This document shows positions 8,100 through 13,458 of a DNA stretch of 64,000 nucleotides, one piece after another. The position numbers and the translations under genes are program-made. The notes beneath the pieces are model-generated. The model made no database searches and had not been told where the DNA came from. It worked only from the letters and a program-made list of their open reading frames with translations. The stretch's first letter is position 1, and each line of letters begins with the position of its first letter. Origin of the DNA: a virus; the IMG/VR virus record IMGVR_UViG_3300045141_000199, positions 1 through 64,000 of that record. One strand, 5' to 3'.

Positions 8100-8163
8100 G
8101 CTAAGATGTGCTATAGTTATCCGTCCGGTTGATAGCCGGCCTCGCCCCACAGGGATGTGGGGC
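8100..8163 (+). promoter_or_regulatory. Promoter and leader hairpin of the first tRNA array
   Basis: An extended -10 box TGCTATAGT (8109-8117) lies within a 34-bp block (8100-8133) that recurs, spaced identically, before the second tRNA array at 12674-12707. The leader then forms a hairpin GCCCCACA-GGGA-TGTGGGGC (8144-8163) just before the first tRNA. Confidence 0.75.
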
Positions 8164-8168
8164 TCCAC

Positions 8169-8241
8169 GGGGGTTTAGCTCAGTTGGGAGAGCGCCTGTT
8201 TTGCAAGCAGGAAGTCAAGGGTTCGAGTCCCTTATCCTCCA
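8169..8241 (+). tRNA. tRNA-Ala (UGC)
   Basis: Cloverleaf with acceptor GGGGGTT/ATCCTCC (one T-T mismatch), D-arm GCTC..GAGC, anticodon loop TTTGCAA and T-loop TTCGAGT. Discriminator A; CCA is not encoded. Confidence 0.95.
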
Positions 8242-8243
8242 TC

Positions 8244-8315
8244 GGACGATTAGCTCAGTGGGAGAGCTTTCGGTTTACACCCGGAGAGTCATAGGTTCGA
8301 ATCCTATATCGTCCA
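8244..8315 (+). tRNA. tRNA-Val (UAC)
   Basis: Acceptor GGACGAT/ATCGTCC is perfect; anticodon loop TTTACAC; T-loop TTCGAAT. CCA not encoded. Two bases separate it from tRNA-Ala. Confidence 0.96.
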
Positions 8316-8319
8316 TAAC

Positions 8320-8394
8320 GGTGAATTAGCTTAGTCCGGGCAAAGCACCCGTCTGATACGCGGGCGATCCAAGGTTCGAATCCTTGATTCACCA
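8320..8394 (+). tRNA. tRNA-Ile (GAU)
   Basis: Acceptor GGTGAAT/ATTCACC; anticodon stem CCCGT/GCGGG with loop CTGATAC; T-loop TTCGAAT. CCA not encoded. Confidence 0.96.
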
Positions 8395-8399
8395 CTCTC

Positions 8400-8472
8400 G
8401 GTTCCGTAGCTCAATGGGAAGAGCGTCCGTCTTATATGCGGTCGGTTCTAGGTTCAAGTCCTAGCGGAACTA
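8400..8472 (+). tRNA. tRNA-Ile (UAU)
   Basis: Acceptor GGTTCCG/CGGAACT; anticodon loop CTTATAT gives UAU, reading AUA directly. Bacteria normally read AUA with a CAU tRNA modified by TilS, so this species avoids that need. CCA not encoded. Confidence 0.9.
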
Positions 8473-8476
8473 CTTC

Positions 8477-8549
8477 GCAGCATTAGCTCAGTTGGTAGAG
8501 CGCCACCGTGCCATGGTGGAGATCATGAGTTCGAATCTCATATGCTGCT
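8477..8549 (+). tRNA. tRNA-Gly (GCC)
   Basis: Acceptor GCAGCAT/ATGCTGC; anticodon stem CCACC/GGTGG with loop GTGCCAT; T-loop TTCGAAT. Discriminator T; CCA not encoded. Confidence 0.96.
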
Positions 8550-8554
8550 TACTT

Positions 8555-8628
8555 GCCTCCGTAGCATAATTGGATAGTGTGGCGGACTTTTAATCCGAAA
8601 GATGTGGGTTCGAATCCCACCGGGGGTA
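8555..8628 (+). tRNA. tRNA-Lys (UUU)
   Basis: Acceptor GCCTCCG/CGGGGGT with G-T pairs; anticodon loop CTTTTAA; T-stem GTGGG/CCCAC. CCA not encoded. Confidence 0.94.
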
Positions 8629-8632
8629 CTTC

Positions 8633-8728
8633 GCGTGAGTAGCTGAATTGGCAGAGCGGCCGTCAAAACGTCGCCCCAGCACTGGTTTTTCACACCAGCG
8701 GATGCGGGTTCGAGTCCCGTCTTGCGCA
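8633..8728 (+). tRNA. tRNA-Glu (UUC) with 23-nt extra segment
   Basis: Acceptor GCGTGAG/CTTGCGC, anticodon stem CTGGT/ACCAG with loop TTTTCAC and T-stem GCGGG/CCCGT fit tRNA-Glu. Between the D-arm and the anticodon arm are 23 additional bases (8658-8680) that can form a small hairpin (GGC-CGT, loop CAAA, ACG-TC-GCC). A type II tRNA-Leu reading with anticodon CAA at 8664-8666 is possible but pairs worse. CCA not encoded. Confidence 0.75.
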
Positions 8729-8734
8729 CTACAC

Positions 8735-8807
8735 AGGCCGCTAGCTCAACTGGAAGAGCAAGACCCTCTTAAGGTCGAGGTTATGGGTTCGATTCCCATG
8801 CGGCCCA
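8735..8807 (+). tRNA. tRNA-Lys (CUU)
   Basis: Acceptor AGGCCGC/GCGGCCC (first pair mismatched), anticodon loop CTCTTAA, T-stem ATGGG/CCCAT. CCA not encoded. Confidence 0.9.
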
Positions 8808-8809
8808 TC

Positions 8810-8884
8810 GCACCCATAGCTCAGTGTGAGAGCACCTGCCGTTCTAAGGCAGGAGGTCCGGCGGTTCGATTCCCCGTGGGTGCA
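8810..8884 (+). tRNA. tRNA-Arg (UCU), first copy
   Basis: Acceptor GCACCCA/TGGGTGC; anticodon stem CTGCC/GGCAG with loop GTTCTAA. The T-stem needs one bulged C (CGG-c-GG with CCCCG). CCA not encoded. Confidence 0.92.
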
Positions 8885-8887
8885 TAC

Positions 8888-8960
8888 GCCATCGTAGCTC
8901 AGCCGGTAGAGCACTTCCTTGGTATGGAAGAGGTCCAGAGTTCGATTCTCTGCGTTGGCT
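8888..8960 (+). tRNA. tRNA-Thr (GGU)
   Basis: Acceptor GCCATCG/CGTTGGC; anticodon stem CTTCC/GGAAG with loop TTGGTAT; T-loop TTCGATT. CCA not encoded. Confidence 0.95.
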
Positions 8961-8962
8961 TC

Positions 8963-9029
8963 GCCTCCTTTTGTGGCAGCGGACGCGCCTTGTAAGCGTG
9001 GCAGCAGGGTTCGATTCCCTGAGGGGGCT
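8963..9029 (+). tRNA. tRNA-Thr (UGU) with degenerate D-arm
   Basis: Acceptor GCCTCCT/AGGGGGC, anticodon stem CGCGC/GCGTG with loop CTTGTAA and T-stem CAGGG/CCCTG are good. Only 14 nt lie between acceptor and anticodon stems, and no normal GCTC..GAGC D-arm can form, so the tRNA is only 67 nt. CCA not encoded. Confidence 0.82.
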
Positions 9030-9032
9030 TAC

Positions 9033-9104
9033 GCTCTCAAGGTGTTCATGGTGGCATCGCGCTTTCGTAATGCGCAGGATCGAGTTCGAATCTCGATGAG
9101 AGCT
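9033..9104 (+). tRNA. tRNA-Thr (CGU), likely
   Basis: Acceptor GCTCTCA/TGAGAGC is perfect and the T-stem TCGAG/CTCGA is good. The anticodon arm GCGCT-TTCGTAA-TGCGC has one T-T mismatch and gives CGU. A register shift would read UCG (Arg), but it pairs worse, and two Thr tRNAs precede it. CCA not encoded. Confidence 0.8.
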
Positions 9105-9112
9105 TTTACAGT

Positions 9113-9179
9113 GCCTATCGTCGCCGCGTTGACAGTAGACGATGGGCCGCATCCGAGCCATAACGCGGTAAAGCTCGGA
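9113..9179 (+). ncRNA. Two-hairpin kissing-loop RNA inside the tRNA array
   Basis: Two hairpins of tRNA-like total size. The first has a 10-bp stem (9113-9122 with 9138-9147, one T-G pair) and a 15-nt loop. The second has a 7-bp stem (9152-9158 with 9173-9179) and a 14-nt loop. Loop 1 contains CCGCGTT (9124-9130) and loop 2 contains its exact complement AACGCGG (9162-9168), so a 7-bp kissing interaction is possible. It does not fit a cloverleaf and carries no CCA end. It would be co-transcribed with the tRNAs. Function unknown. Confidence 0.55.
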
Positions 9180-9188
9180 CAGAATTTC

Positions 9189-9260
9189 GCAGGAGAGATG
9201 TTACTGGCTGCATATCGGCCTTCCACGCCGAGTGAGCGGGTTCGAGTCCCGTCTCCTGCT
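9189..9260 (+). tRNA. tRNA-Gly (UCC)
   Basis: Acceptor GCAGGAG/CTCCTGC; D-stem ATGT/GCAT; anticodon stem TCGGC/GCCGA with loop CTTCCAC; T-loop TTCGAGT. CCA not encoded. Confidence 0.93.
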
Positions 9261-9265
9261 TACAA

Positions 9266-9338
9266 GCTGCGATAGCTCAGTTGGTAGAGCTTGCCGTTGA
9301 AGCCGGCAGAGTCGGCGGTTCGAGTCCGTCTCGCAGCA
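9266..9338 (+). tRNA. tRNA-Phe (GAA)
   Basis: Acceptor GCTGCGA/TCGCAGC; anticodon stem TGCCG/CGGCA with loop TTGAAGC; T-loop TTCGAGT. The 3' end of the release-factor-like gene on the other strand runs through 62 nt of this tRNA. CCA not encoded. Confidence 0.96.
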
Positions 9339-9648
9339 CTTCGATATCTAGATTCTCAGGGCGCATTTGCTCGTTTATCCACGCGTCAAGATTTACTGTT
9401 ATTCGCGCGTGTTGTATTCTTACCCATCGTTGGAACTCGGCCGACTTTGCCATGCGCACAAACGCTTTCTTCTTGTTCTGAAGTTGCGTGCGCTCCTCAC
9501 GCGATTCGCCGCGGGCGCCGCTAGGCGAATGAATTACACGAACTCCTGTGTCCCGCTTGTCTTTATTCTGGCCACCCTTACCTCCGCAGCGGAAGGTCTG
9601 TACTACGCAATCTTTGATCGTGACGGTTAGTATCTTTTCACGCGCCAA
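9277..9648 (-). CDS. GGQ-domain release-factor-like / ribosome-rescue protein
   Basis: A 123-residue protein that is essentially a lone RF-1 catalytic domain. CGGKGGQNKDKRDTGVRV (about residues 21-38) contains the GGQ tripeptide that triggers peptidyl-tRNA hydrolysis in the ribosome, followed by a conserved basic stretch and QLQNKKKAF. The codon-recognition domains of RF1/RF2 are absent, as in ArfB/ICT1-type rescue factors, so it should release peptides independently of stop codons. The basic tail of ArfB is not obvious. Start is TTG, preceded by AGAGG, 11 nt inside the metallophosphoesterase gene, so the two are translationally coupled. The last 20 codons or so are read from the antisense strand of tRNA-Phe. 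Confidence 0.88.
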   Translation of the reverse strand: MAREKILTVTIKDCVVQTFRCGGKGGQNKDKRDTGVRVIHSPSGARGESREERTQLQNKKKAFVRMAKSAEFQRWVRIQHARITVNLDAWINEQMRPENLDIEVLRDGLEPPTLPASTASSTN

Positions 9649-10249
9649 CGAAAGCCTCTGGTGAATCGGCCTTCAAATGCTCGGGCTCGTAACAGCCGAG
9701 TATGTAGCCATCTAAGAGCGCCTTCAAATTCACGGGGCTGTAATGTGTTTGCTCGACCGACACATTAATCTGGTTGGCGCTAAACGGCGTAAAGTCCTGG
9801 CCCTTTCCGCCATATCCGTTGTTGTGGATATGGCCATGCACGCGAATATAAAACTTGTGGTATTCGTCGTGCTTGAGCGGATAGTGCGCAAAGCTCACAT
9901 GGTAAAGGCGGTTGCCGGCCGTGTAGGGGAGCGCGAACGGCTTTACGATTTTGAAACCGCACTCACGATAAAAGCTGGGGCGCTGCCGATCGTGATTACC
10001 GAGGATCAGATACTTAGGCGAGCCCGTGAGATGTTTCGAGATAACATGCTTGAACAGGCCGTTACTCTTCCAGACGAGATCGCCTAGATGTAAGAGAGCA
10101 GCGTCCGGCGGGACAGCGCTAGCCCATTCCTCCATAACGATCTGCTCATGGTCTGTCGGCCTGTGGCAGTACCCAATGATGTTGTTATGGCCGAAATGTG
10201 AATCAGATGTGATCCATGTGCTCGCTGGATCGATAAGTGGTACGCTCAT
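9638..10249 (-). CDS. Calcineurin-like metallophosphoesterase
   Basis: A 203-residue phosphoesterase with the metal-binding series SDSHFGH (15-21), LHLGDLV (about 53-59), GNHDR (about 79-83), FAHYP and VHGHIH (about 137-142). The family cleaves phosphodiesters or phosphomonoesters of nucleic acids or nucleotides, but the substrate is not predictable. Its coupling to the GGQ protein and its place between tRNA blocks raise the possibility of RNA-end processing (inference only). The minus-strand -10 box TATGAT (10256-10261) ends 6 nt before the ATG, suggesting a leaderless mRNA. Confidence 0.92.
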   Translation of the reverse strand: MSVPLIDPASTWITSDSHFGHNNIIGYCHRPTDHEQIVMEEWASAVPPDAALLHLGDLVWKSNGLFKHVISKHLTGSPKYLILGNHDRQRPSFYRECGFKIVKPFALPYTAGNRLYHVSFAHYPLKHDEYHKFYIRVHGHIHNNGYGGKGQDFTPFSANQINVSVEQTHYSPVNLKALLDGYILGCYEPEHLKADSPEAFVGA

Positions 10250-10290
10250 CTAGGAATCATATCATAACTATCTCGGCTGCGCTTGGTTTG

Positions 10291-10299
10291 TGATATAGT
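10291..10299 (+). promoter_or_regulatory. Extended -10 promoter of the Tyr/Ser/Cys tRNA block
   Basis: TGATATAGT, matching the boxes of both large tRNA arrays, begins 18 nt before tRNA-Tyr. It is divergent from the promoter of the metallophosphoesterase gene (TATGAT at 10256-10261, minus strand). Confidence 0.7.
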
Positions 10300-10308
10300 A
10301 TTTAGCTC

Positions 10309-10389
10309 GCTGCGATAGCGAAGTGGACAAACGCGGGTGGCTGTAAACCATCTCCCTCGGGTACCTAGGTTCGAATCCTAGCCGCAGCA
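10309..10389 (+). tRNA. tRNA-Tyr (GUA)
   Basis: Type II tRNA: acceptor GCTGCGA/CCGCAGC (one A-C mismatch), anticodon loop CTGTAAA, variable arm around CCCTCGGG, T-stem CTAGG/CCTAG. CCA not encoded. Confidence 0.94.
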
Positions 10390-10392
10390 TAC

Positions 10393-10476
10393 GGAAGGTG
10401 GCGGGCAGGTGCCCAAACTGGATTTGAACCCCAGGCTACGGCTAGCGTCGTAAGGTTTCGATTACTTCACCTTCCG
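10393..10476 (+). tRNA. tRNA-Ser (UGA), divergent
   Basis: Perfect acceptor GGAAGGT/ACCTTCC and a long variable arm indicate a type II tRNA. The anticodon arm CTGGA-TTTGAAC-CCCAG (one A-C mismatch) reads UGA. The D-arm is reduced to GGGC-AGGT-GCCC and the T-arm has one mismatch, so it may be partly decayed. CCA not encoded. Confidence 0.72.
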
Positions 10477-10480
10477 CTTT

Positions 10481-10569
10481 GGTTAGTTGGCAGAGAGGCC
10501 GAATGCACTGGTTTGCTAAACCAGCGTGGGACTAAAAGACCACCGAAGGTTCGAATCCTTCACTAACCG
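10481..10569 (+). tRNA. tRNA-Ser (GCU)
   Basis: Type II: acceptor GGTTAGT/ACTAACC, anticodon stem CTGGT/ACCAG with loop TTGCTAA, long variable arm, T-stem GAAGG/CCTTC. CCA not encoded. Confidence 0.95.
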
Positions 10570-10570
10570 C

Positions 10571-10645
10571 TTAATTCCGCTGTGGGCCACTGGTCTACAG
10601 GCGGGGCGATTTGCCCGCGTTTCGCCTTCAAGCAACCGGGTACAT
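10571..10645 (+). other. Structured spacer between tRNA-Ser and tRNA-Cys
   Basis: Two mutually exclusive pairings can be seen: CCGCTGT (10577-10583) with ACAGGCGG (10597-10604), and GCGGG (10601-10605) with CCCGC (10614-10618). No cloverleaf or coding sequence fits. It may be a decayed tRNA or a processing element. Confidence 0.3.
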
Positions 10646-10716
10646 GGCGCAGTGGCCGACTGGTTAGGCGGTTGCCTGCAAAGCTTCTAAATCCGGTTCG
10701 ATTCCGGGCTGCGCCT
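10646..10716 (+). tRNA. tRNA-Cys (GCA)
   Basis: Acceptor GGCGCAG/CTGCGCC perfect; anticodon loop CTGCAAA; T-loop TTCGATT. The anticodon stem GTTGC/GCTTC has two T-T mismatches. CCA not encoded. Confidence 0.85.
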
Positions 10717-11049
10717 CTAAATGTCGTCGTAAATCGGTTCAGGCCGATAGCCAATCCGGCGCCGAACGCGATCGAGATTCGGGCAGATAAACGACGGCTC
10801 GCAGCACCCGCCTTCTAAAGCAGTCAACTCGTCAAAGGTCATATCCGGCCGCAGTGGACAAGTACATTGCCTGGCCTCTTGTTCGCGTATCCCCTCTTCA
10901 ATGATTCGACGTATGCCGGCGTCTGAATGGGCTGCCGGCATTGCGTAGGCTGGTTTGTGCTCAGGGCAATTGCGCGGCCGCCTGCCGCGCTTGAGTGGCG
11001 CCTCGTAATCATGATCGCCGATCTCGCAGTAAAGGATTCGCGTGCTCAT
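10717..11049 (-). CDS. Cys-rich hypothetical protein (110 aa)
   Basis: A 110-residue protein with scattered Cys residues (YCEIGDH, NCPEHK, CTCP, GCCEPSFICP), suggesting metal binding of zinc-ribbon type, plus a basic patch KRGRRPRN. Not assigned to a family. The start is chosen for the GGGAG motif about 5 nt upstream. It overlaps the next upstream micro-gene by 4 nt. Its stop abuts the 3' end of tRNA-Cys on the other strand. Confidence 0.6.
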   Translation of the reverse strand: MSTRILYCEIGDHDYEAPLKRGRRPRNCPEHKPAYAMPAAHSDAGIRRIIEEGIREQEARQCTCPLRPDMTFDELTALEGGCCEPSFICPNLDRVRRRIGYRPEPIYDDI

Positions 11050-11177
11050 ACTCGCTCCCAGCCATCGAATCGACTCCTTGCGGGCAAGGCGCCTTTGTCG
11101 CCCTGCTCGCGCAGCAACGTCCAAGCGTCATCATACCCGATCGCGTAAAACTTGCCAGCCGGGGATTCGATCAGCAT
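11046..11177 (-). CDS. Micro-protein (43 aa), CCA-adjacent
   Basis: A 43-residue ORF (MLIESPAGKFYAIGYDDAW..) between the CCA-adding enzyme and the Cys-rich gene, overlapping the latter by ATGA. A better ribosome site (AAGGA) lies before an in-frame ATT at 11195, so translation could begin there. No family recognised. Confidence 0.45.
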   Translation of the reverse strand: MLIESPAGKFYAIGYDDAWTLLREQGDKGALPARSRFDGWERV

Positions 11178-11208
11178 CCGCGGCCGTGCTTGAATGACTT
11201 CCTTACTT

Positions 11209-12642
11209 TTAGTCAATTAACTTCCACGCCCTTTCGTACAGCCACTCGTTAGTGTTTAGCTTCGGTTGAGATAGAACCTCATGCAAAAGTTGACGCTGCA
11301 TCTCGCCGATCGCTCGGCCCTCATAGCCCATTTCGCGGAGTTCGGTTCCGTCGATCGCCAATTCCTTGACGCTGATTGGTACGCCGGCCTTCTGCGCTCG
11401 TACTTGCTCGGCGGCAATCCATGACAGCACTTCCATCGCCTCAGTGATATCTCCGCCCTTGCCAATCACGTCGCATACGCGATGCGTGATTAGATCGCGC
11501 AGTAGCTCATCCCCTAGTTCCGAGCGTAGCCGGCGTATCTTGAACGGACGGATGTTCTCATGCAAGGCGAGCATGTGGCGCTCGATTAGCGTTTTTACGT
11601 CCTGCATTAGACGGTGCGGGGCGTTCAAACGATGCAGGGCTTCATCGGCAAGTTTGGCGCTCCAATACTCATGCGAGTAAAGAGAAGGGACTCCGGCTCC
11701 TAGTTCGACAGCTCGCTTTGGTGCGAGCGCGTAGTAGTGCTGAAGCCCCTCCTCGTCAGTCCACGCCATCGTAGGCTTCCCGCAATCATGGAAAAGTAGC
11801 GCCATACGCACGCGCATGGGCGCGTGGGAGTGCATGTTAGCGGCCGCCTGCACAGCATCAAAGGTATGGTCGCTTGTCGTCTTTTCGTGATAGCGCGAGC
11901 GTTGGTTGTAATCGATCATCGGCGCTAGCTCAGGCAAGAGAATCTGAAGCACGCCAGTTGCGGCCGCTAGTTCAAGAGCGTAACCAGGGCTGGCACCCAT
12001 TAGAATTCCTTCCAGCTCGGTTAGTGCCGTGCCGCTAACTCCCTTTTGAGTCAGGCCAGTCACGGCTCCCGAATGCTCCTGCATTTGGCTATACGCTTCC
12101 GGCGACAGCCGGAAGTGCGGCAGCTTACTGATAAAACGAAGCGCCCGCAGCATCCTAAGTGGGTCTTCCTCGAAAGAGCCGGGGTGTGTCGTGTGAATTA
12201 GCTTTTCGTTGATATCCTTAGCGCCGCCTAGCGGATCGATTAGCGATCCACTGCGAACATCGCGATAAATAGCGTTGATCGTGAAATCGCGTCGCTGGGC
12301 GTCTAGCTCAAGCGGCAGGTTCTCGTTGATAATCATCTCGAAGGCATGCCGCCCATCGCCTGTAGAGCGCTCTGCGCGTGGCAGCACAACCTCAAGCAGG
12401 CCGAGTCCTCGGACCTGCGCCCGGACCCCGATCTGAGGGCCGTTGCCGCGGAGGCGAAGGGAGCCAATCTTGGCTCCTGCGCCCGATAGCGCAGCCGCTA
12501 CGTCCCATAGGGGCGCTCCTCGGACTACGTAATCGGAGTCCTTGCTTTGGCGGCCTAGCAGCTCATCCCGAACCGATCCGCCCACGCGATAGATTTCGGG
12601 AAGGTCGAGAGAGGCCATGAACTGATCGGGAGTCGTGCGCAT
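11209..12642 (-). CDS. cca: CCA-adding tRNA nucleotidyltransferase with HD domain
   Basis: A 477-residue class II nucleotidyltransferase that adds C, C and A to tRNA 3' ends. The catalytic signature is GGSVRDELLGR (about 21-31) followed by KDSDYVV, where the DxD pair binds Mg2+. RRDFTINAIYRD (about 117-128), DPLGG and RMLRALRF follow in order. A C-terminal HD phosphohydrolase domain is present (HTFDA, LFHDCGKP), as in bacterial Cca enzymes. All 34 tRNA genes around it lack an encoded CCA, so the phage tRNAs depend on this activity or the host's. The start at 12642 is chosen because TACGAT on the minus strand (12649-12654) lies 6 nt upstream; the earlier ATG at 12660 would lie upstream of the promoter element. 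Confidence 0.96.
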   Translation of the reverse strand: MRTTPDQFMASLDLPEIYRVGGSVRDELLGRQSKDSDYVVRGAPLWDVAAALSGAGAKIGSLRLRGNGPQIGVRAQVRGLGLLEVVLPRAERSTGDGRHAFEMIINENLPLELDAQRRDFTINAIYRDVRSGSLIDPLGGAKDINEKLIHTTHPGSFEEDPLRMLRALRFISKLPHFRLSPEAYSQMQEHSGAVTGLTQKGVSGTALTELEGILMGASPGYALELAAATGVLQILLPELAPMIDYNQRSRYHEKTTSDHTFDAVQAAANMHSHAPMRVRMALLFHDCGKPTMAWTDEEGLQHYYALAPKRAVELGAGVPSLYSHEYWSAKLADEALHRLNAPHRLMQDVKTLIERHMLALHENIRPFKIRRLRSELGDELLRDLITHRVCDVIGKGGDITEAMEVLSWIAAEQVRAQKAGVPISVKELAIDGTELREMGYEGRAIGEMQRQLLHEVLSQPKLNTNEWLYERAWKLID

Positions 12643-12648
12643 CGCTAA

Positions 12649-12659
12649 ATCGTACCACA
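12649..12659 (-). promoter_or_regulatory. TGTGGTACGAT promoter of the cca gene
   Basis: Extended -10 element 6 nt before the start codon. The same TGTGGTANNNT sequence recurs at 14518-14528 (-), 42187-42197 (+), 46799-46809 (-) and 48286-48296 (-), each just ahead of a gene start. Confidence 0.7.
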
Positions 12660-12673
12660 TCTCGCTAAGTGGC

Positions 12674-12707
12674 GCTAAGTTATGATATAGTTATCAATCC
12701 AGTTGAT
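12674..12707 (+). promoter_or_regulatory. Duplicated tRNA-array promoter (second copy)
   Basis: GCTAAG, 4 nt, GATATAGTTATC, 2 nt, TCC, 1 nt, GTTGAT. The same arrangement with identical spacing is found at 8100-8133. The block runs to the first base of tRNA-Gln. Confidence 0.8.
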
Positions 12708-12777
12708 GCGGAATCGTCTAAAGGCAGGACCGCGGGCCTTGAACCCGCTTGTCTAGGTTCGAATCCTAGTTCCGCAG
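12707..12777 (+). tRNA. tRNA-Gln (UUG)
   Basis: Acceptor TGCGGAA/TTCCGCA; anticodon stem GCGGG/CCCGC with loop CCTTGAA; T-stem CTAGG/CCTAG. Discriminator G; CCA not encoded. Confidence 0.95.
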
Positions 12778-12781
12778 CTAA

Positions 12782-12803
12782 CGGGAAGGGTTAAACCTTC
12801 CCG
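12782..12803 (+). other. Hairpin between two tRNA-Gln genes
   Basis: CGGGAAGG-GTTAAA-CCTTCCCG, a perfect 8-bp stem with no T-run, so it is more likely a processing or spacing hairpin than a terminator. Confidence 0.6.
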
Positions 12804-12808
12804 GCCAA

Positions 12809-12879
12809 TGGGGAGTCGTCTAACGGCAAGACGCGCGGCTCTGAATCGTAAAATGTGGGTTCGATTCCTACCTCCCCAG
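12809..12879 (+). tRNA. tRNA-Gln (CUG)
   Basis: Acceptor TGGGGAG/CTCCCCA; anticodon loop CTCTGAA; T-stem GTGGG/CCTAC. The anticodon stem has one mismatch. CCA not encoded. Confidence 0.9.
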
Positions 12880-12887
12880 CTTATCGA

Positions 12888-12960
12888 TCTAGCGTGGTGT
12901 CAACGGCAGCACGGTCGGCTGTTAACCGATTAGGTCCAGGTTCGAATCCTGGCGCTAGAG
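12888..12960 (+). tRNA. tRNA-Asn (GUU)
   Basis: Acceptor TCTAGCG/CGCTAGA; anticodon loop CTGTTAA; T-stem CCAGG/CCTGG. CCA not encoded. Confidence 0.95.
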
Positions 12961-12964
12961 CTTA

Positions 12965-13035
12965 CGGGGTGAAGTGTTATGGCTGCACCGGGCGCTTGGA
13001 ACGCTCTAGTCAGAGTTCAATTCTCTGCTCCCCGA
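12965..13035 (+). tRNA. tRNA-Pro (UGG)
   Basis: Acceptor CGGGGTG/CTCCCCG (one T-T mismatch); anticodon stem GGGCG/CGCTC with loop CTTGGAA; T-loop TTCAATT. CCA not encoded. Confidence 0.93.
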
Positions 13036-13040
13036 TATCC

Positions 13041-13124
13041 GCCGACATGATGGAATTGGTAGACGTGCTGGTCTTAGAAACCAGTGTCCGCAAGGACGTA
13101 AGGGTTCGAGTCCCTTTGTCGGCA
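13041..13124 (+). tRNA. tRNA-Leu (UAG)
   Basis: Type II: acceptor GCCGACA/TGTCGGC, anticodon stem CTGGT/ACCAG with loop CTTAGAA, variable arm GTCC-GCAA-GGAC. CCA not encoded. Confidence 0.96.
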
Positions 13125-13129
13125 TATAA

Positions 13130-13213
13130 GCCTGTGTGGCGGAATTGGTATACGCGGCGGACTTAAAACCCGCTGGTCTTCGGGCCTTTCGAGTTCGAGT
13201 CTCGACACAGGTA
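13130..13213 (+). tRNA. tRNA-Leu (UAA)
   Basis: Type II: acceptor GCCTGTG/CACAGGT, anticodon loop CTTAAAA, variable arm GGTC-TTCG-GGCC, T-stem TCGAG/CTCGA. CCA not encoded. Confidence 0.95.
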
Positions 13214-13216
13214 TAA

Positions 13217-13299
13217 GCGTGAGTGGTGAAACGGTATACACAGCGGGCTCAAATCCCGCCGGTCGGAAGATCATGCGAGTTCGATTCTCGCCTCACGTA
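13217..13299 (+). tRNA. tRNA-Leu (CAA)
   Basis: Type II: acceptor GCGTGAG/CTCACGT, anticodon stem GCGGG/CCCGC with loop CTCAAAT, T-stem GCGAG/CTCGC. CCA not encoded. Confidence 0.95.
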
Positions 13300-13303
13300 T
13301 TTC

Positions 13304-13377
13304 CCCTCTATAGCTCAGTGGACAGAGCACCAGGCTACGAACCTGGGTTGTCGTGAGTTCGAATCTCGCTAGGGGGT
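13304..13377 (+). tRNA. tRNA-Arg (ACG)
   Basis: Acceptor CCCTCTA/TAGGGGG, anticodon stem CCAGG/CCTGG with loop CTACGAA. A34 must be deaminated to inosine by host TadA to read CGC and CGA. CCA not encoded. Confidence 0.94.
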
Positions 13378-13382
13378 TACAA

Positions 13383-13456
13383 GCTGCTGTAGCTCAGTTG
13401 GCCAGAGCGTCCGCCTGTCGAGCGGAGAGTCGAGGGTTCGAGTCCCTTCAGTAGCG
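13383..13456 (+). tRNA. tRNA-Asp (GUC)
   Basis: Acceptor GCTGCTG/CAGTAGC, anticodon stem TCCGC/GCGGA with loop CTGTCGA, T-loop TTCGAGT. Discriminator G; CCA not encoded. Confidence 0.95.
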
Positions 13457-13458
13457 CT

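Noticed and set aside
8633-8728. Selenocysteine tRNA
   Set aside because: A TCA triplet occurs in the extra segment, but the acceptor and variable arm lengths do not fit tRNA-Sec, and no selenium genes are seen.
8129-9275. Several 60-118 codon open frames on both strands across the first tRNA array
   Set aside because: They are reading frames through tRNA genes; the translations contain repeats of T-loop codons and no ribosome sites.
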